A DNA stretch of 64,000 bases from Cordylochernes scorpioides (GCA_030710605.1 CP092870.1:51659921-51723920), one strand, 5' to 3'. Shown: positions 1-11,354, counted from the stretch's first letter. A program made the numbers and translations. The notes: a model not told the origin generated them from the sequence alone.

Positions 1-1480
1 GTGGTTCGCTTGCTCTCGCCGAGTTCGGACAGTTGCTCCTTCGCTTCCAACAAGGTAACATCTACTCTAGAGATCTCTCTCTCTCCGCTCATTTCATCTA
101 AATCCAATCATCGCCATGTGATCAACTAATTAACAAGTCAAATCGCTCAGCTCTTCTCAAGCTTTCTTCCCTCCAACCCAGTTGCCTTTTATTTTCAAAC
201 CCAATCACGTGTCCTGATTATTCCTAACTGTATGCTTAAACTTCCACTCAAACGACTGCGTTTCAACCAATCCTCACCATTCAAATCGAACAACAAGAAA
301 TTCCGCAACGATATTGCCACATATATATATTAAGCTGGTATCCTTCAGTCTCTATTCCTGCGCGAACTATTTTTATCTTTCTCAATTTCTATAATGCCCT
401 ATAGTGGAACCTATATGATTCCACCTTAGTGAATTATGTTATTTCACCCCTGATTATAATCAGAACAATGAGGACTTAATAAATAGCGCCCTATATTTAG
501 TTTTGATATTAATTGGAAAATCATAAATGTTTGAAAGGAACTTACCCTTGATAACTACAGGAATTCCACTGATATTCAAAAGAGTTAAAGGTTTTTGAAA
601 TATTTTCCTGATTATCAGTTTTGCCCGTTGTCCTCTGCTTTAATATATTCTGCATGTCATTAATTCTACAATCGACCTGAAAATCTTAATGCTCTTCCAG
701 TGTTCGACCATTTTCCTATCTTTTACCAGGCGCCTTATTCCTGGATCAAATAGACCCCTACTTAGAGTTCTGCCCCCTGACCGAGTCAATAAAATAGATA
801 GAAAGAAAATGTTTAGTTGATATTTTAACTTGCATACATGATCCTAGTTTTATATTACTTTATACTTATCTAGTACATTGAAGTTTTTGAAGGGGTATTT
901 AATAATAGCAAATAATGCGTTAGTATAATCATTATATATAGTAAAACATATTGATTGAATTACACAATGTCTGTATGAAGTCAATTTTATTATCTTCATA
1001 TTAGTAGCATCATTGCTATTTCTCTTCAGATTGACGGAATAACAGAGGGATTAACGTTATTAGAATTATTTGAAAAATGAGGTTGAAGGAAAAATATCAG
1101 TGGTGATATTAATATGATTATAATATACGTTTATTAAGGTTAAACTTGAACTCTCCCATTGCGCCTTTTTCTTGTGTCTTTCGAGTTTTAAAATAGACTT
1201 GCACAATGAATTTTTATTTTATTTTATATTTTGAAGGCCAGCTATCGAACTAAATGCTCATCAATGGATCTCTTTCTTGATTACGGTCACAATCTGAACA
1301 TTTTCTGACTTCTATATATATTAAATTAACATATATATACCATATGTATCTGTTATATTCAATATAAATTTTTATAATATATAAATATTTTTTCAAATTT
1401 GACCAAAAAAAAAAAGAATTTTTATTATTATTTTGTTCTGTTGTAAATAGATTTTTTTTTATTTGGTTAAATGTGTTTTT
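1..1480. other. AT-rich non-coding stretch, no gene recognised
   Basis: No reading frame in this stretch resembles a known protein, and no RNA gene or transposon end is visible. It holds a short CT-rich microsatellite near position 75 and many T/A homopolymers. It may be intergenic or intronic. Confidence 0.5.
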
Positions 1481-1487
1481 AATTAAA

Positions 1488-2100
1488 AGCTTTTATTTAA
1501 CTTGCCTATCTGTCTGTCTGGATGTCTGTCGCCAAATCTTGTAATCAATTTTTAATATACTCATAGGGCACCTAGAAATATGAAATTTGGTACACATGTT
1601 CGAACCTGATGACAATGCTAGCTGACCAATATTCAGACTTCTGGGTTGTCAGGTTGGCCAAGAGAACGGACAAATTTCCAAATTTACTTTCAAATTTGTA
1701 TATTTAATTTTATTTATTTTGTTTTGCCAATATCTCGCGAACCGTTCGTTTTTAGCGATTTTCCTTCGATTTCTCCTTCATTGGTGAAGCTTTCTTGGTA
1801 TACTTTTTACGCGCTTTCTAATGCTACCATTTTCTTTGAGATTGGTCCACTTTTTAATTTAAATGCTTTTATTTAACTTGCCTCCATGTCTGTCTGTCTG
1901 GATGTCTGTCGTCAAATCTTGCAATCAATTTTTTTATTAATATATAGGGCACCTAGAAATATGAAATTTGGTACACATGTTCAAACCTGATGACAATGCT
2001 AGCTGAACAATTTTCAGACTTCTGGGTTGTCACGTTGGCCAAGAACGGACAAATTTCCTTTCAAATTTTGTATATTTAATTTTAATATGCTTCCAGACCA
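1488..2100. repeat. Direct repeat, period about 373 bp (1.6 copies)
   Basis: A segment starting with 'cttttatttaacttgcct' at about 1491 recurs at about 1864. Both copies continue through a CTGT-rich stretch, 'gggcacctagaaatatgaaa', 'gacaatgctagctga' and 'cttctgggttgtca'. The second copy is partial. It looks like a tandem duplication inside an old repeat, possibly Helitron-derived, since a minus-strand Helitron start lies just downstream at 2185. Confidence 0.6.
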
Positions 2101-2185
2101 TATAGAATAATGAAACTCACAATACTCGCTCAGTCCAATTAAAAATTGACAGATAGACAGACATACATTCATTTTTATATATAGA
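2100..2185 (-). mobile_element. Helitron 5' end fragment
   Basis: On the minus strand, 'TCTATATATAAAAATGAATG' is followed by GTATGTCTGTCTATCTGTC. This is the same 5' terminus as the fuller Helitrons at 52046 and 63502. No matching 3' hairpin is visible to the left, so the copy is partial. Confidence 0.5.
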
Positions 2186-2221
2186 GATTAGCAATAATTA
2201 AACGTAACAGTAAGAAAATGT

Positions 2222-2430
2222 TGATTTTAATATATGTAAATAGAGTCTCTTAAGAAAGACCACCTGAAGACATGACTCAACTTGTTTCTCCTGTAAGTGG
2301 TCTCTCATTGGAGATTCTAATTGATATTAAAGAATCTCTAATAGACCTTTAATAAGAGACTGCCTCTTGGAGAGACGGGTTAAGCTACGATTTTAGGCAT
2401 GCTCTCAATGGAAGCTCTACTGTATCTACT
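2222..2430. repeat. Decayed repeat resembling the 58-kb tandem units
   Basis: The stretch repeats words such as 'tctct', 'ggaga' and 'gctctactgta', which recall the minus strand of the 58-59 kb tandem arrays. The similarity is only by eye, and the family is not identified. Confidence 0.25.
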
Positions 2431-3019
2431 TTTTCACACTGTTTGGCTTAATAAATGCCATTTTAACCTTTTTGAATGTGTATCAATCCAGTCTATTTTT
2501 TGTTTTGATATTTTATAGGCAAAATCACTTCATTTCAATTCATAAGGAATTCTTAACATTTTTTTTTTGTCTTCATTCAGCTTACTTTCTATTATATTTT
2601 AAGCCATTGTTCCATTATACATATTTAATACCGTATACAGTGTATTACTTTCAAAAATGTCATTAATAATTTGAATACAGACACATTGAAAACCTTCTTA
2701 ATAATGATGATAATTTTTAATAAAAATTTAATGGAATTTGGGAAATAAAACGAAACGAAAAAAGGAAATCTGACAAAAAATAGGTTTATAACTTTTCCCA
2801 AAGTTCTAAATGGTCAATTAGCAAGTGGCTATATAAATAAAGTTATACACAAAGATAAAATATAGATTAAAATATTTTTTTTTACTTAATTTTAAGGCAT
2901 TGTAAATTCTTCATCTTCAGGGTCATTGGTAGTTAAGTGGAAAATTTGGTGACATTTGGTTAAGTAGTTTCTGAGTTTATCGATAAACAGACAGACAAAT
3001 TTTGATTTTTATATATATA
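2431..3019. other. Non-coding AT-rich stretch ending in a Helitron 5' remnant
   Basis: No coding potential is recognised. The last 80 bases carry a minus-strand Helitron-like 5' end (AT run, then 'cagacagacaaattttgat' on the plus strand) directly abutting the next Helitron's 3' end. This suggests head-to-tail Helitron insertion. Confidence 0.4.
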
Positions 3020-3956
3020 CTAGACGAATGACCCGGCTTCGCCCGGGAATTCCCCCGAGTACGAATTTCTATCTCAATACTTAATACTAAATACTTTTGC
3101 AAAAAAAAAAAATGTAACACACTTATAAAAAGATATTTCAAAAAATAAAAAGTTAGGCAAGCGATTTGGAAAATGTGCAGAACGCTCATTGGTCGGTTAA
3201 TTCGCCTGGTGTTGTCACTCCGCCTCGTATTTACTGCCGCGCAAAAAATAGTTCTGGGGATTCTTTACACTTTATTAAAACAATATCGAACTTTCGAGTA
3301 TTTCTGCCTTCCTGCAGGAGTACATAAAAACGAATAAACGCCGTTAAGATGCTAATAATATGTATATTTAAATATTAGGAGAGATTTTGCATATTGCTTG
3401 ATATTAGAATATTTTATTAAGTTAGTTTGTATTTTTTGCATATTGACTATTGTTTGTTTAATTTTAAGAATTATCATATTGAGTGTAACTTTTATTTATT
3501 ATATTAAAAAAAAAACAAAGGCCAGAACAAAAATTAATAAAAAATACGAAAGCCATTGTTTACATAGAGTAACGCTAATTTTGTAAAGCTTTTTTTTAAT
3601 TGCATTGTGTGTACTTACCGCAACTTAGTAATATAAATTTCTCTCTCAATACTTTTGTAAAAAGTGACACTCGTGTAAAAAGATATTTAAAAAAAAGTAC
3701 GCAAGCAACTTGAAAAGAAATACAGAACGCGCTCATTGGTCGCTTAATTGGCCTCGTGTTGTTACTTCGCCTCGTATTTACTCCGCGTAAAAAAAAAGTT
3801 CTTCGAATGAAAAAAAGAAATAGCTAAAAAACTAATCAAAATGTAGCCGAAAAATTTCCTCAGGTTTATAAAAAGCGGCATGCAAAATTTGGTACCAATT
3901 GGTTTAGTAGTTTTTGAGTTTATCGCGAAACAGACATTGACTTTTATATATATAGA
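3020..3956 (-). mobile_element. Non-autonomous Helitron
   Basis: Read on the minus strand, the element opens with TCTATATATATAAAAGTC at 3956 and closes with a GC-rich hairpin (CCCGGGCGAAGCCGGG) followed by TCATTCGTCTAG at 3020. A TC start and a CTAG end after a hairpin are the standard Helitron termini. No Rep/helicase frame is present. Inside, a segment of about 175 bp (about 3069-3250) recurs at about 3637-3800, so two related copies may be nested. Confidence 0.7.
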
Positions 3957-4059
3957 TAAAGATAATACAGAGAAAATAAATCAGAGTGCTGAAAATATAA
4001 CAGATTAAATGATATTTATCCTTGTTTTTTCAAAAAAAAAAAAATGTTTTTCAAACTAA

Positions 4060-4405
4060 TAATTAGATAGAAACCTTCCTGGTAGTATATTAAACAATTT
4101 CTCAAAGTTAAATTGCGATGAAATGAGTAGTTTGGTCCAGCATAAAGAAGAGGCATATAATCATTTTTTTCTATATGCATAATAATATTTAGAGCAGATT
4201 GTTGACTTATAACAGATAAATTAGAATATTTATCTTGATTATTTTTAAGCGAAAAGTTATTTCAAAAATTTTATTTTCTAGAACCCTTCCCAGTACTATA
4301 CTAAATAACTTCCCAAAGTTTCATGGCGTTCCAATGTGTGGTTTGGTCAGGCATAAAGGACAGACACACCACACACACACATACATTCATTTTTATATAT
4401 ATAGA
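4060..4405 (-). mobile_element. Helitron 5' fragment(s)
   Basis: On the minus strand the start at 4405 is TCTATATATATAAAAATG. It is followed by a CA/GT run, 'CCTTTATGCCTGACCAAACC' and 'CATGAAACTTTGGGAAG', matching the starts at 52046 and 63502. A diverged duplicate of the same block lies at about 4070-4160. No 3' hairpin is seen. Confidence 0.55.
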
Positions 4406-4867
4406 TGATCTGGCTTTGTGTCTTCTACTCGAATTAATGTTTTCTGTTAGAATTTTGTTTCTGCATACTAAAAGTGAACTCGCTTCACCCGTGGTCTCTG
4501 CTCTTTTGGATTTTTTCCCCTATATATTTTGTATCTGATTATCAAACATGATACAGCAATATTTTCATTATAATTTTCTGACTAAAAAACAACTATTTTT
4601 CCCAGAACCTGTCAATTTAAATTTTCTTGGTTAAAAATGCGACAATGCTGGAGGTTGCGAAAGGATTTTTTCAATAAATGTTCAAGACATGGAAGGAATT
4701 AGAAATCCAAATATCCAGATTCCTATCTAAAACGTCCTTGGAAATACAAGCAAATAAATGAGAAAAGCCAACAAATATATTAATTTTATCTGTTATAATT
4801 TAGTCATCTTATTCCAATATCATCACGCATATATTTATATTCATCATATTCATTATTAATCAACATA
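4406..4867. other. Helitron-derived filler, no gene
   Basis: The block starting 'gatctggctttgtgtcttct' (4407) recurs at about 54574 in the same orientation. A related block around 51170-51345 lies in the inverted orientation. All are next to Helitron parts. The rest is AT-rich with no recognisable coding content. Confidence 0.4.
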
Positions 4868-5320
4868 TATAGTCACGACCGTCATGGGTTCTGTCACGGA
4901 TGCGCGCGCATCATCATTATGAGCATTATCATTATCTAATGATAATAATAATAATAATAATTATTATTATTATTATTATATTATTATTATTATCCATCCA
5001 TTATATATATAGTCACGACCGTCATGGGCCGGCCGGTTCTGTCACGGATGCGCGCGCACAGGGAGGTCACTTGCTCGCCGGCAGCCAACGGGCGCGCGCC
5101 GCCGGCATTACGTCATAGATTATAAACACAAGGTAATAAGGCCAAATAAAAAAATAGTGTGTGATAAGGCACAATTTGGATTATCTACTTATATAATTGC
5201 CTTATTCTGTCTGTGTGAAGTACAATTTATAATTGTAACGAATAGTATTTTAATTAAAACATTTTTAAAATACATACGCACTCGGGTAAAACCCGGGCGT
5301 TGCCCGGGCCATTCGTCTAG
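4868..5320 (+). mobile_element. Helitron-related composite
   Basis: The block 'atagtcacgaccgtcatggg' occurs twice (about 4868 and 5010), split by an ATA/ATT microsatellite palindrome at 4940-4993. It continues through a GC-rich stretch (5020-5110) and 'attataaacacaaggtaat' (5121). It ends in a hairpin (CCCGGGCGTTGCCCGGG) and CCATTCGTCTAG at 5320. The same start is seen at 21305 in the tRNA-bearing copy. Confidence 0.6.
5184..5320 (+). mobile_element. Miniature Helitron, 137 bp
   Basis: This has both termini of the tRNA-bearing Helitron subfamily: TCTACTTATATAATTGCC at the start, and the CCCGGGCGTTGCCCGGG hairpin with ATTCGTCTAG at the end. Only about 100 bp lies between them. It appears to be a deletion derivative that kept only the ends. 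Confidence 0.6.
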
Positions 5321-5356
5321 TATATATGTATATGTATATAGTATAGTACAGCTTGC

Positions 5357-5398
5357 ACCACGCTGATGAGGACCAACAGCCCGAAACGCGTCCGTGGT
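5357..5398 (+). ncRNA. Hammerhead ribozyme-like motif
   Basis: The core CTGATGAG is at 5363-5370 and CGAAAC at 5382-5387. A cleavable GTC triplet lies at 5390-5392. Helix I is formed by ACCACG (5357-5362) and CGTGGT (5393-5398), six perfect pairs. Helix II (5370-5381) has G-C, G-C, an A-C mismatch and C-G around a five-base loop. Helix III is minimal, as in the retroelement-borne hammerheads known to act as dimers. Cleavage is predicted after 5392; activity is inferred. Confidence 0.65.
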
Positions 5399-5986
5399 TA
5401 GCTTTTCTTGATTAATCAAGAATGGGTATTTGGCCAATTCTGGAATAATTAAAAATCAACGAGAATAGTTGATATTTATTCCGATAGATGGCGCCAGCCA
5501 TCGGCAATTTTCAGTTGCACGATAAGGAGATGCCTTTTTCTTAATTTACGCACCTTATCCAAGTACAATGTTACATTTGTACTATTTTTTCACATATACA
5601 TACGTGTGTGTGTAACAATATACCACCATACATTTCACGACACCTTTTTAAATAGTTCCCCCTTTTCAATTAGTATGTTGTTACTTTTAACTATTTAATC
5701 AATTGTTTAATTATAATTCAAATTTTATATTTACCAATTATCCCCTAACAATAATCCACTGGGTGTCTCTAACTTTGTAATATAATTGAATAAATTTGGG
5801 GTCCCCAAAAGCAAAGAGACGCAGTTCTGTTAGTAACGGATTTTGCTTACGTCACTTCAGACCTCCCACGAGGAATTGACCAATCTGCTGAGAGTAGGAT
5901 TGCAGCGATTTAAGGCCAACGTCGTCTCAGTGATAAGGCTTTTTTTTTTGAACTGGCATATATACGACTAAAAATAGCGTGAATAA
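5399..5986. other. Body of hammerhead-bearing repeat, then non-coding
   Basis: Positions 5399-5530 share blocks with the minus strand of 51850-51990: 'CTTTTCTTGATT' then 'ATCAAGAA', a 'TTGGCC' block, and 'agatggcgc'. They are therefore part of the same repeat as the ribozyme motif. From 5531 to 5986 no gene or repeat is recognised. Confidence 0.45.
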
Positions 5987-6699
5987 TCTATATATATATA
6001 TATATATAAAATTGAATGTCTGTCTGTCTGTACTCTATAGATTCAAAAACCATACATCCAATCGCCGTGAAATTTTGGGATATTATTAGTTAAATCCCCT
6101 AGAAGGTTTTTGAAAAATAATTTCTTGAATATCTAGACTATCCTTAGAGTTATTGGCAGATTTGTAGATTTAACTCGCAAGCAGCGCCACCATTGCGACG
6201 ATGATAACAAGTTTTTTTATCTATAAGTTTTATTATCACTAAGTTTTATTATCACTAAGTTTATTATCTTAAAGATTATTTATCAAAAGTAAGATTATCT
6301 CAGGATGACACGGCAATTTATTTGAGAAAAGAAAAATGATACAATTCCAATGCGAAGATACTATTCCTTTAACTTCCAATTACCGAGGGAACCAATTAAT
6401 ATTGATTTTATTCAACTTTTCGAGTATTTTTCAAGGGACCGGGAAAAAATGTTCACTAGATAAAACGATGATTTTGTAATGTAGAAAATTAGGAAAGACA
6501 AAATTCAGGATGACACGGCACACAGGGACCGGGAAAAAATGTTCACTTTATCGAGATATTCAAATTTATGAGTTTCAAATTATCAAAATATATCTATTAT
6601 TATTTTTTGATAAGTTTATAGATAATTGTTTTAACAAAAGTTCGTTAGACAAACCTTTCCTCGGGTAAAACCCCGGGCGAAGCCAGGTACATCCGCTAG
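5987..6699 (+). mobile_element. Non-autonomous Helitron, complete ends
   Basis: It starts TCTATATATATATA and continues 'aaaattgaatgtctgtctgt'. It ends with a hairpin and GGTACATCCGCTAG at 6699. It sits between A (5986) and T (6700), the A|T target typical of Helitrons. Inside are 'ccatacatccaatcgccgtg', 'aactcgcaagcagcgcc' and 'gaccgggaaaaaatgttcac', which recur in the copies at 44.8, 45.8, 52.0 and 63.5 kb. There is no coding capacity. Confidence 0.75.
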
Positions 6700-6707
6700 T
6701 TAATTAT

Positions 6708-7091
6708 AAAAACACTTTTAAAAAAGGCTTTTATTTAAAATGTACTAAAAATAACAAAATTAATATTTCTGAAGTATTGATTTTTTTTTCTGAAGGTACC
6801 ATTTAACAAATAAAATAATAGACTTAGAAATAAAAGCGGTGGGGTACAATAATAATAAATTTGAGAACAATGTGATTTTATATGAAGCAAATGATTAGCA
6901 AGATTATGCCTTTCATTAAATTTATACCTATTTGCTGCATAAGTGATTATCACCCCCCACCGCTTTTATTTCTTAGTATATTATTTTATTTGTTAAATGG
7001 TACCTTAAGAAAAAAAAAGCAATACTTCAGAAATATTAATTTTGTTATTTTTAGTGCATTTTAAATAAAAGCCTTTTTTAAAAGTGTTTTT
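6708..7091. mobile_element. Fold-back MITE with ~140-bp inverted arms
   Basis: The left arm (6708-6846) and right arm (6952-7091) are reverse complements with few differences: 'aaaaacacttttaaaaaagg' and its complement at the outer ends, 'ggtaccatttaacaaataaa' and its complement inside. About 105 bp lies between. Flanks carry AT-rich TAATTAT/TATTATT. The small frames on both strands are mirror images and not genes. Superfamily is unknown. Confidence 0.65.
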
Positions 7092-7543
7092 TATTATTAA
7101 TTATTTTCAATAAACTCATTTGCCAAAAATATAATATTATATAGTTAAATTTGTTTAAATAAAATAAGCATATTTGCTAATAACACTGGTCAACAACATT
7201 TTTGCCCAAGAGAATCTGATGGTGTTTCTAGTGTAACTTTTCATGCTGAACTCGAAAATATAATCAGAAATTTTTCATCACCCATGGTTTATGCGTGATA
7301 GCCTTTTTTTGGTATTGGGATAAATACAGCAAAAAATGCAAAATTTATTACGTAAGCATTTTTGCATAAACTTTATTACATTACACGGGTTTATCAAAAA
7401 TGATTTTTCTTTGTCCCAAAAGAAACAGCATCTTATCTAAATTTAACTCATTGTTCTGATTCCAAATATACCATTAGTTTTTTTCTATCACGCAAGATTT
7501 TTGAGATAGACCTACCTCGAAATTTGGAAATGTTTTTAATATA

Positions 7544-8961
7544 CACTACGTGACATTGAAAATGGAACACCAAGAAATAGTGGCCAGAAAGTGATGAAAC
7601 TCGGTAGACAGAGAGAGACAGGGACGAACAATAAGTGATATTTATTTCAAAATGATAGTCATAATACAGAGCGAGAACGGCGTCGGCTTAGTAGCAAGTA
7701 GGACCACCGCGGACGGCGATGCACGCAGCAACACGTCTAGGTAGAGAGTCAATCAGAGTACGGATGGCGTCCTGAGGGATGGCTCTCCATTCCCTCTCAA
7801 CCATTTGCCACAGTTCGTCTTCTGAACGCGGCGGTGGCAAGGCATGCAAACGGCGTCCAATGATGTCCCAGACGTGCTCGATTGGTGAGAGATCAGGAGA
7901 GTACGGTGGCCTGGGAAGCATCTGTACATCTTGCAGAGCTTGTTGGCTAATGCGAGCAGTGTGCGGTCGGGCGTTATCCTGCTGATAAGAGAATTGTGTA
8001 CCCCCTGAAGGTAGGGGAGTGTCACCGGTCGCAGCACATCATCAACGTATCGTTGGGCCGTCATAGTGCCCTGAAAACGAAGTAAAGGTGACCTGGAATC
8101 ATACGCGATTGCGCCCCAAACCATGATTCCACGTTGTCGCACGGTGGGGCGTTCCACAATTGCTGCCGGATTGGACCTTTCTCCACGTCGACGCCACACG
8201 CGTACACGGCGACTATCACTGGACAAGCAGAAACGCGACTCATCTGAGAACACGACCCTGTGCCATTCCGTCATCCACGTCGATCTAGCCCGACACCATT
8301 CCAAACGTTGGCGCCTATTCGGTGGGGTCAATGGCAGTCTTCTTAGCGGACGGCATGAGTGCAAGCCATTAGCAACCAATCGACGGGAAATGGTTCTGGT
8401 CGAGATGGAATGATCTAGGGTGTCTTGCACATGTTTCAGGATGGCGGTACAAGTGGCTTGTGGGGCCGCCACTGCTTGTCGAAGGATACGCCGATCCACA
8501 CGTGCTGACGTCACTCTGGTTGCACCGACATTCCTATAAATTGCCACATTTCCTTGTTCCAACCATCTTCTCCACAGTCGGTGCACCGTGGACGCACCAA
8601 GGTGTGTATCAGCTGCGATTTGACGTATGGACCAACCTGCCCTTTTCAGTCCGATCACAATGCCCCTCGTAAAAGCGTCTGTCTGCTTGAACTGCCTCCG
8701 TTTACGATGACCTGGCATTCTCTGTTATTACACGTGTCTTTTGACACAAGAACAAAATTTCTACAATGATTTTTCATGAAGAAATAACGACACGAATACT
8801 GTCCTTTCTGCAAGTTCCTTTCCTTATATCTTACTCCTTGTGCGCACGAGAGCTGCACATTTTACATCATTTGCATAACTCGGTTAAGCGCGTCTACCCT
8901 GAAATCTGCATAATTTTCTGGCCACTATCTCTAGGTGTTCCATTTTCAATGTCACGCAGTG
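7544..8961 (-). mobile_element. Tc1-like transposon
   Basis: Terminal inverted repeats of about 28 bp differ at one base near the tip: CACTACGTGACATTGAAAAT on the left, CACTGCGTGACATTGAAAAT as the complement on the right. Both are flanked by TA (7542-7543 and 8962-8963), the Tc1/mariner target duplication. The 1418-bp length is normal for the group. The transposase lies on the minus strand. The element sits inside the outer transposon, just beyond the stop of its gene. Confidence 0.9.
7688..8718 (-). pseudogene. Tc1 family transposase, one frameshift
   Basis: Read from 8718 downward, the protein opens with a helix-turn-helix paired-like DNA-binding region (residues about 15-110). The first catalytic Asp follows in VVFSDESRF, then the tract MVWGAI. 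After YLQGVHNSL the frame shifts. The remaining part, with the final catalytic Glu in SPDLSPIEHVWD, is in the next frame (7921-7688). The second Asp region lies across the shift. Length without the shift would be about 340 residues, normal for Tc1. The single lesion suggests fairly recent inactivation. The enzyme would cut and paste the element at TA sites. Confidence 0.9.
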
Positions 8962-8982
8962 TATGAACGAAATATATTTATT

Positions 8983-10441
8983 TTATTGAAAAGTAGTGAC
9001 AGTGGATTTTCTTCTATACTTTGCCTATGGTAAATCCCTCTTGAGTGACCAGCAGTATTCAGCAAGCATACCGGGATCCATTTACCTTGGTACCGCTTCT
9101 CCATGCTTGAAATATCTTGATGAAATCTCTCACCATGCTCATCGCTAACTGCACCAAGATTGTCTGGAAATAAATCCAGATGTGAATGCAGGAAATGAAT
9201 CTTGAGAGACATGTTACATCCCAGTGCCTTGTAAGAAAGAAACAGATAATTAACTATGTCTCGGTAATTTTCAACCTTGACACTTCCTAAGAAGTTCTTG
9301 CAAACGTTTATAATGGAATTCCATGCTGCTGCTTCAAACTATTTTGAAAATTTCCATTCTGCGGCAATTCTCGAATCTGAGGTCCAACAAAAATGCCTTC
9401 TTTAAATTTCGCATCACTTATGTTAGAACATTTTTGTTTTAGATAGACAAATCCACTGGCATTTCGATCCATTGCCTTGACAAATTTCTTCATTAATCCC
9501 AGTTTAATATGTAATCGTGGTAAGTAAATATTTTCTGAATCGATCAGGGGAGGATTTAAAATATTTTTATGTCCTGGAGTAAAGATTTCACGGTTTGGCC
9601 AGCTTTTTTTGATGTAATGCCTTTCCCTATCTCTGCTATCCCACTCACAAAGAAAACAACAAAGTTTTGTATATCCAAGCTGTAATCCACGCAAGAAAGC
9701 AATGACTTTCAAATCACTGCATATTTTCCAACCGTATCTTTCATATTCTATCTTTTTCAAAAGCAGTTTCATGTTTTCGTAACTCTCTTTCATGTTGGAT
9801 GCATGTGCTATTGGCAATGATGGGAACTTATTTCCGTTGTGAAGGAGAACAGCTTTCAAACTAATTTTTGAAGAATCAGGGAATAAACGCCACTCTTCTG
9901 TATCATGGTCATGGCCAAGCGCTTCCATTAGACTAACAACATCATTGCAATATACTAAATAATTCTCTTGTGAAAAGAAGTCTTGAAATTCATCTTGACG
10001 CTTGCGAAAAAAGCATACTTTTGTGCCTTTATGCAGCAGATTCCAGCCTTTTAACCTAGAGCCTAAAAGTTCACTCTGTTTTTTGGATAAATCTAAATCA
10101 CGTACGAGATCGTTCGAATCTCCTTTGGTTAATAAATGAGGTTCAGATAAAGCACCTGCTTCAAAATTTGTGTCATCCCACTGTTGCTCTCGTCTATCTG
10201 AATCATCCTCACTAAATGTAACATTTTCAGGAGGCTGTGGCACAGGTAAAATATCACTACGAGGAACCGGTCTCATAGCAGAAGGCAAAATGAATATTCA
10301 ACTGTATGTCTTGATTTGGATGTAATACCAGTAGTCTTTGTCAAACAAAAATAACATTCTGAAGAATGGTCTTTAGGTTCCCTCCATATCATTGGAACCG
10401 TAAAAGGCATATGACGTTCACCTTTAATCCACTCTGTAAAA
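8983..10441 (-). pseudogene. Orphan arthropod protein family, C-terminal part
   Basis: This is the larger downstream part of a gene whose start lies at 14990, beyond the hAT insertion. Recognisable blocks are: WIKGERHMPF right after the hAT, CYFCLT, PSAMRPVP, an acidic stretch, LHNGNKFPS, a DLKVIAFLRGLQLGYTKLCC block with FLCEWD, LPRLHIKLGLMK, FVGPQIREL, then CNMSLKIHFLHSHLD and AVSDEHGERFHQDI. From recall, proteins with these blocks are annotated as uncharacterized in many arthropods. Lesions are a frameshift near 9335, another near 9075 and an in-frame stop near 9030. The D/C/H/E-rich layout is loosely like transposases of the CACTA type, but that is speculation. Confidence 0.7.
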
Positions 10442-10613
10442 CAAGCATGTCAAACTCAAATCCTAACTCGGGCCAAATAAAAAAGTAATAAGATTATGTG
10501 GGCCGCAAAAAAAAAAAAGAAAACAAGTAATTAAATTTTTATAGTAACATTCATGTAGTAACGAGTTTACAAAGTGGGAAGAGGAGCTTCTTTTATTAGC
10601 ATGCACACAAGCT

Positions 10614-10637
10614 TTCGGACATATCGTCCTTCATCAG
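10614..10637 (-). ncRNA. Hammerhead-like motif, left arm
   Basis: Reverse complement of the motif at 12441-12465: CTGATGA, helix II GGAC/GTCC with a five-base loop, and GAAA. It lies next to the outer end of the Penelope-like arm, where these elements are known to carry hammerheads. Helices I and III are not obvious by eye. Confidence 0.55.
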
Positions 10638-10844
10638 GTAAGAGTAATAAACGCGCTGAGGATCCATATATACACAAAGCTGAAAAGAAAATTTACATAA
10701 CTGCAAAAGATAAAAGTATTTAAAGATAAAAATAAGAACCAAATATGCTAAAAAGATTATAGTGATTAAATGCTAATAAATCTGGACTAAGTACATATGC
10801 ACTATGAATGGTGTTAATCAAGGGCAGGTAAATGCAACCTATGG

Positions 10845-11354
10845 CTATTCACATAACATATGGTATTGTTCTGGTATATCTATATGCCTGTTGATGCTGT
10901 TTGTTTTTATTGACACAAATGCCTCTAGTAAAAGTCTTTGGTACTTATTATTGATATTGTTGTATAGAATGGATGGCTTTGTTAGATTGAATGTATGACC
11001 GGTTTGCATAGAATGACTGTAAATAGGGGAATTTAGGTTTTTATTGGAGATGTTTCTGGAATGCTCAACCATTCTGATGGCGACGGATCTACCCGTCTCC
11101 CCGACATAAGTGGCATTGCATTGGTCGCAAGAGACGGAATAGACAGCACCACCAGAACGGAGAGAACTCGCATGAAGGGAAGATCTGGTAATGGGGTGTC
11201 GGATTAGTGTGGCGATGTTAGGTGGGTTCTGGAAGTATGTTGTAATGCCGTGTTGCCTTAAAAACCTGGCTATGGTGATGGACTGGGGGCAAAAAGGAAG
11301 GGAGCAAATATTTCTGTGTATAGCTGGAGCACTGTTGTGGTGAGGGTCATGCAT
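10845..11354 (-). CDS. Penelope-like GIY-YIG endonuclease domain (left arm, partial)
   Basis: The frame encodes the C-terminal portion of a Penelope-like polyprotein. The GIY-YIG signature appears as AVYSVSCDQC followed by ATYVGETGR, with the CxxC pair typical of these elements. Downstream Arg (IRMVEHSR) and a Glu in LLLEAFVSIK match the rest of the nuclease. It would nick target DNA to prime reverse transcription. The reverse transcriptase that should precede it is missing, so it cannot move by itself. It is identical in amino-acid sequence to the right-arm copy, which suggests a recent event or gene conversion. Confidence 0.85.
   Translation of the reverse strand: MHDPHHNSAPAIHRNICSLPFCPQSITIARFLRQHGITTYFQNPPNIATLIRHPITRSSLHASSLRSGGAVYSVSCDQCNATYVGETGRSVAIRMVEHSRNISNKNLNSPIYSHSMQTGHTFNLTKPSILYNNINNKYQRLLLEAFVSIKTNSINRHIDIPEQYHMLCE

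Noticed and set aside
3020-5320. Bacterial-type terminators (GC hairpin followed by T-rich sequence)
   Set aside because: The CCCGGG hairpins are Helitron 3' ends, as shown by the adjacent CTAG and the repeated occurrence across the window.
6735-7064. Two similar proteins on opposite strands (both ending in a FRNINFVIF block)
   Set aside because: They are mirror images produced by the inverted arms of the fold-back element at 6708-7091, not genes.
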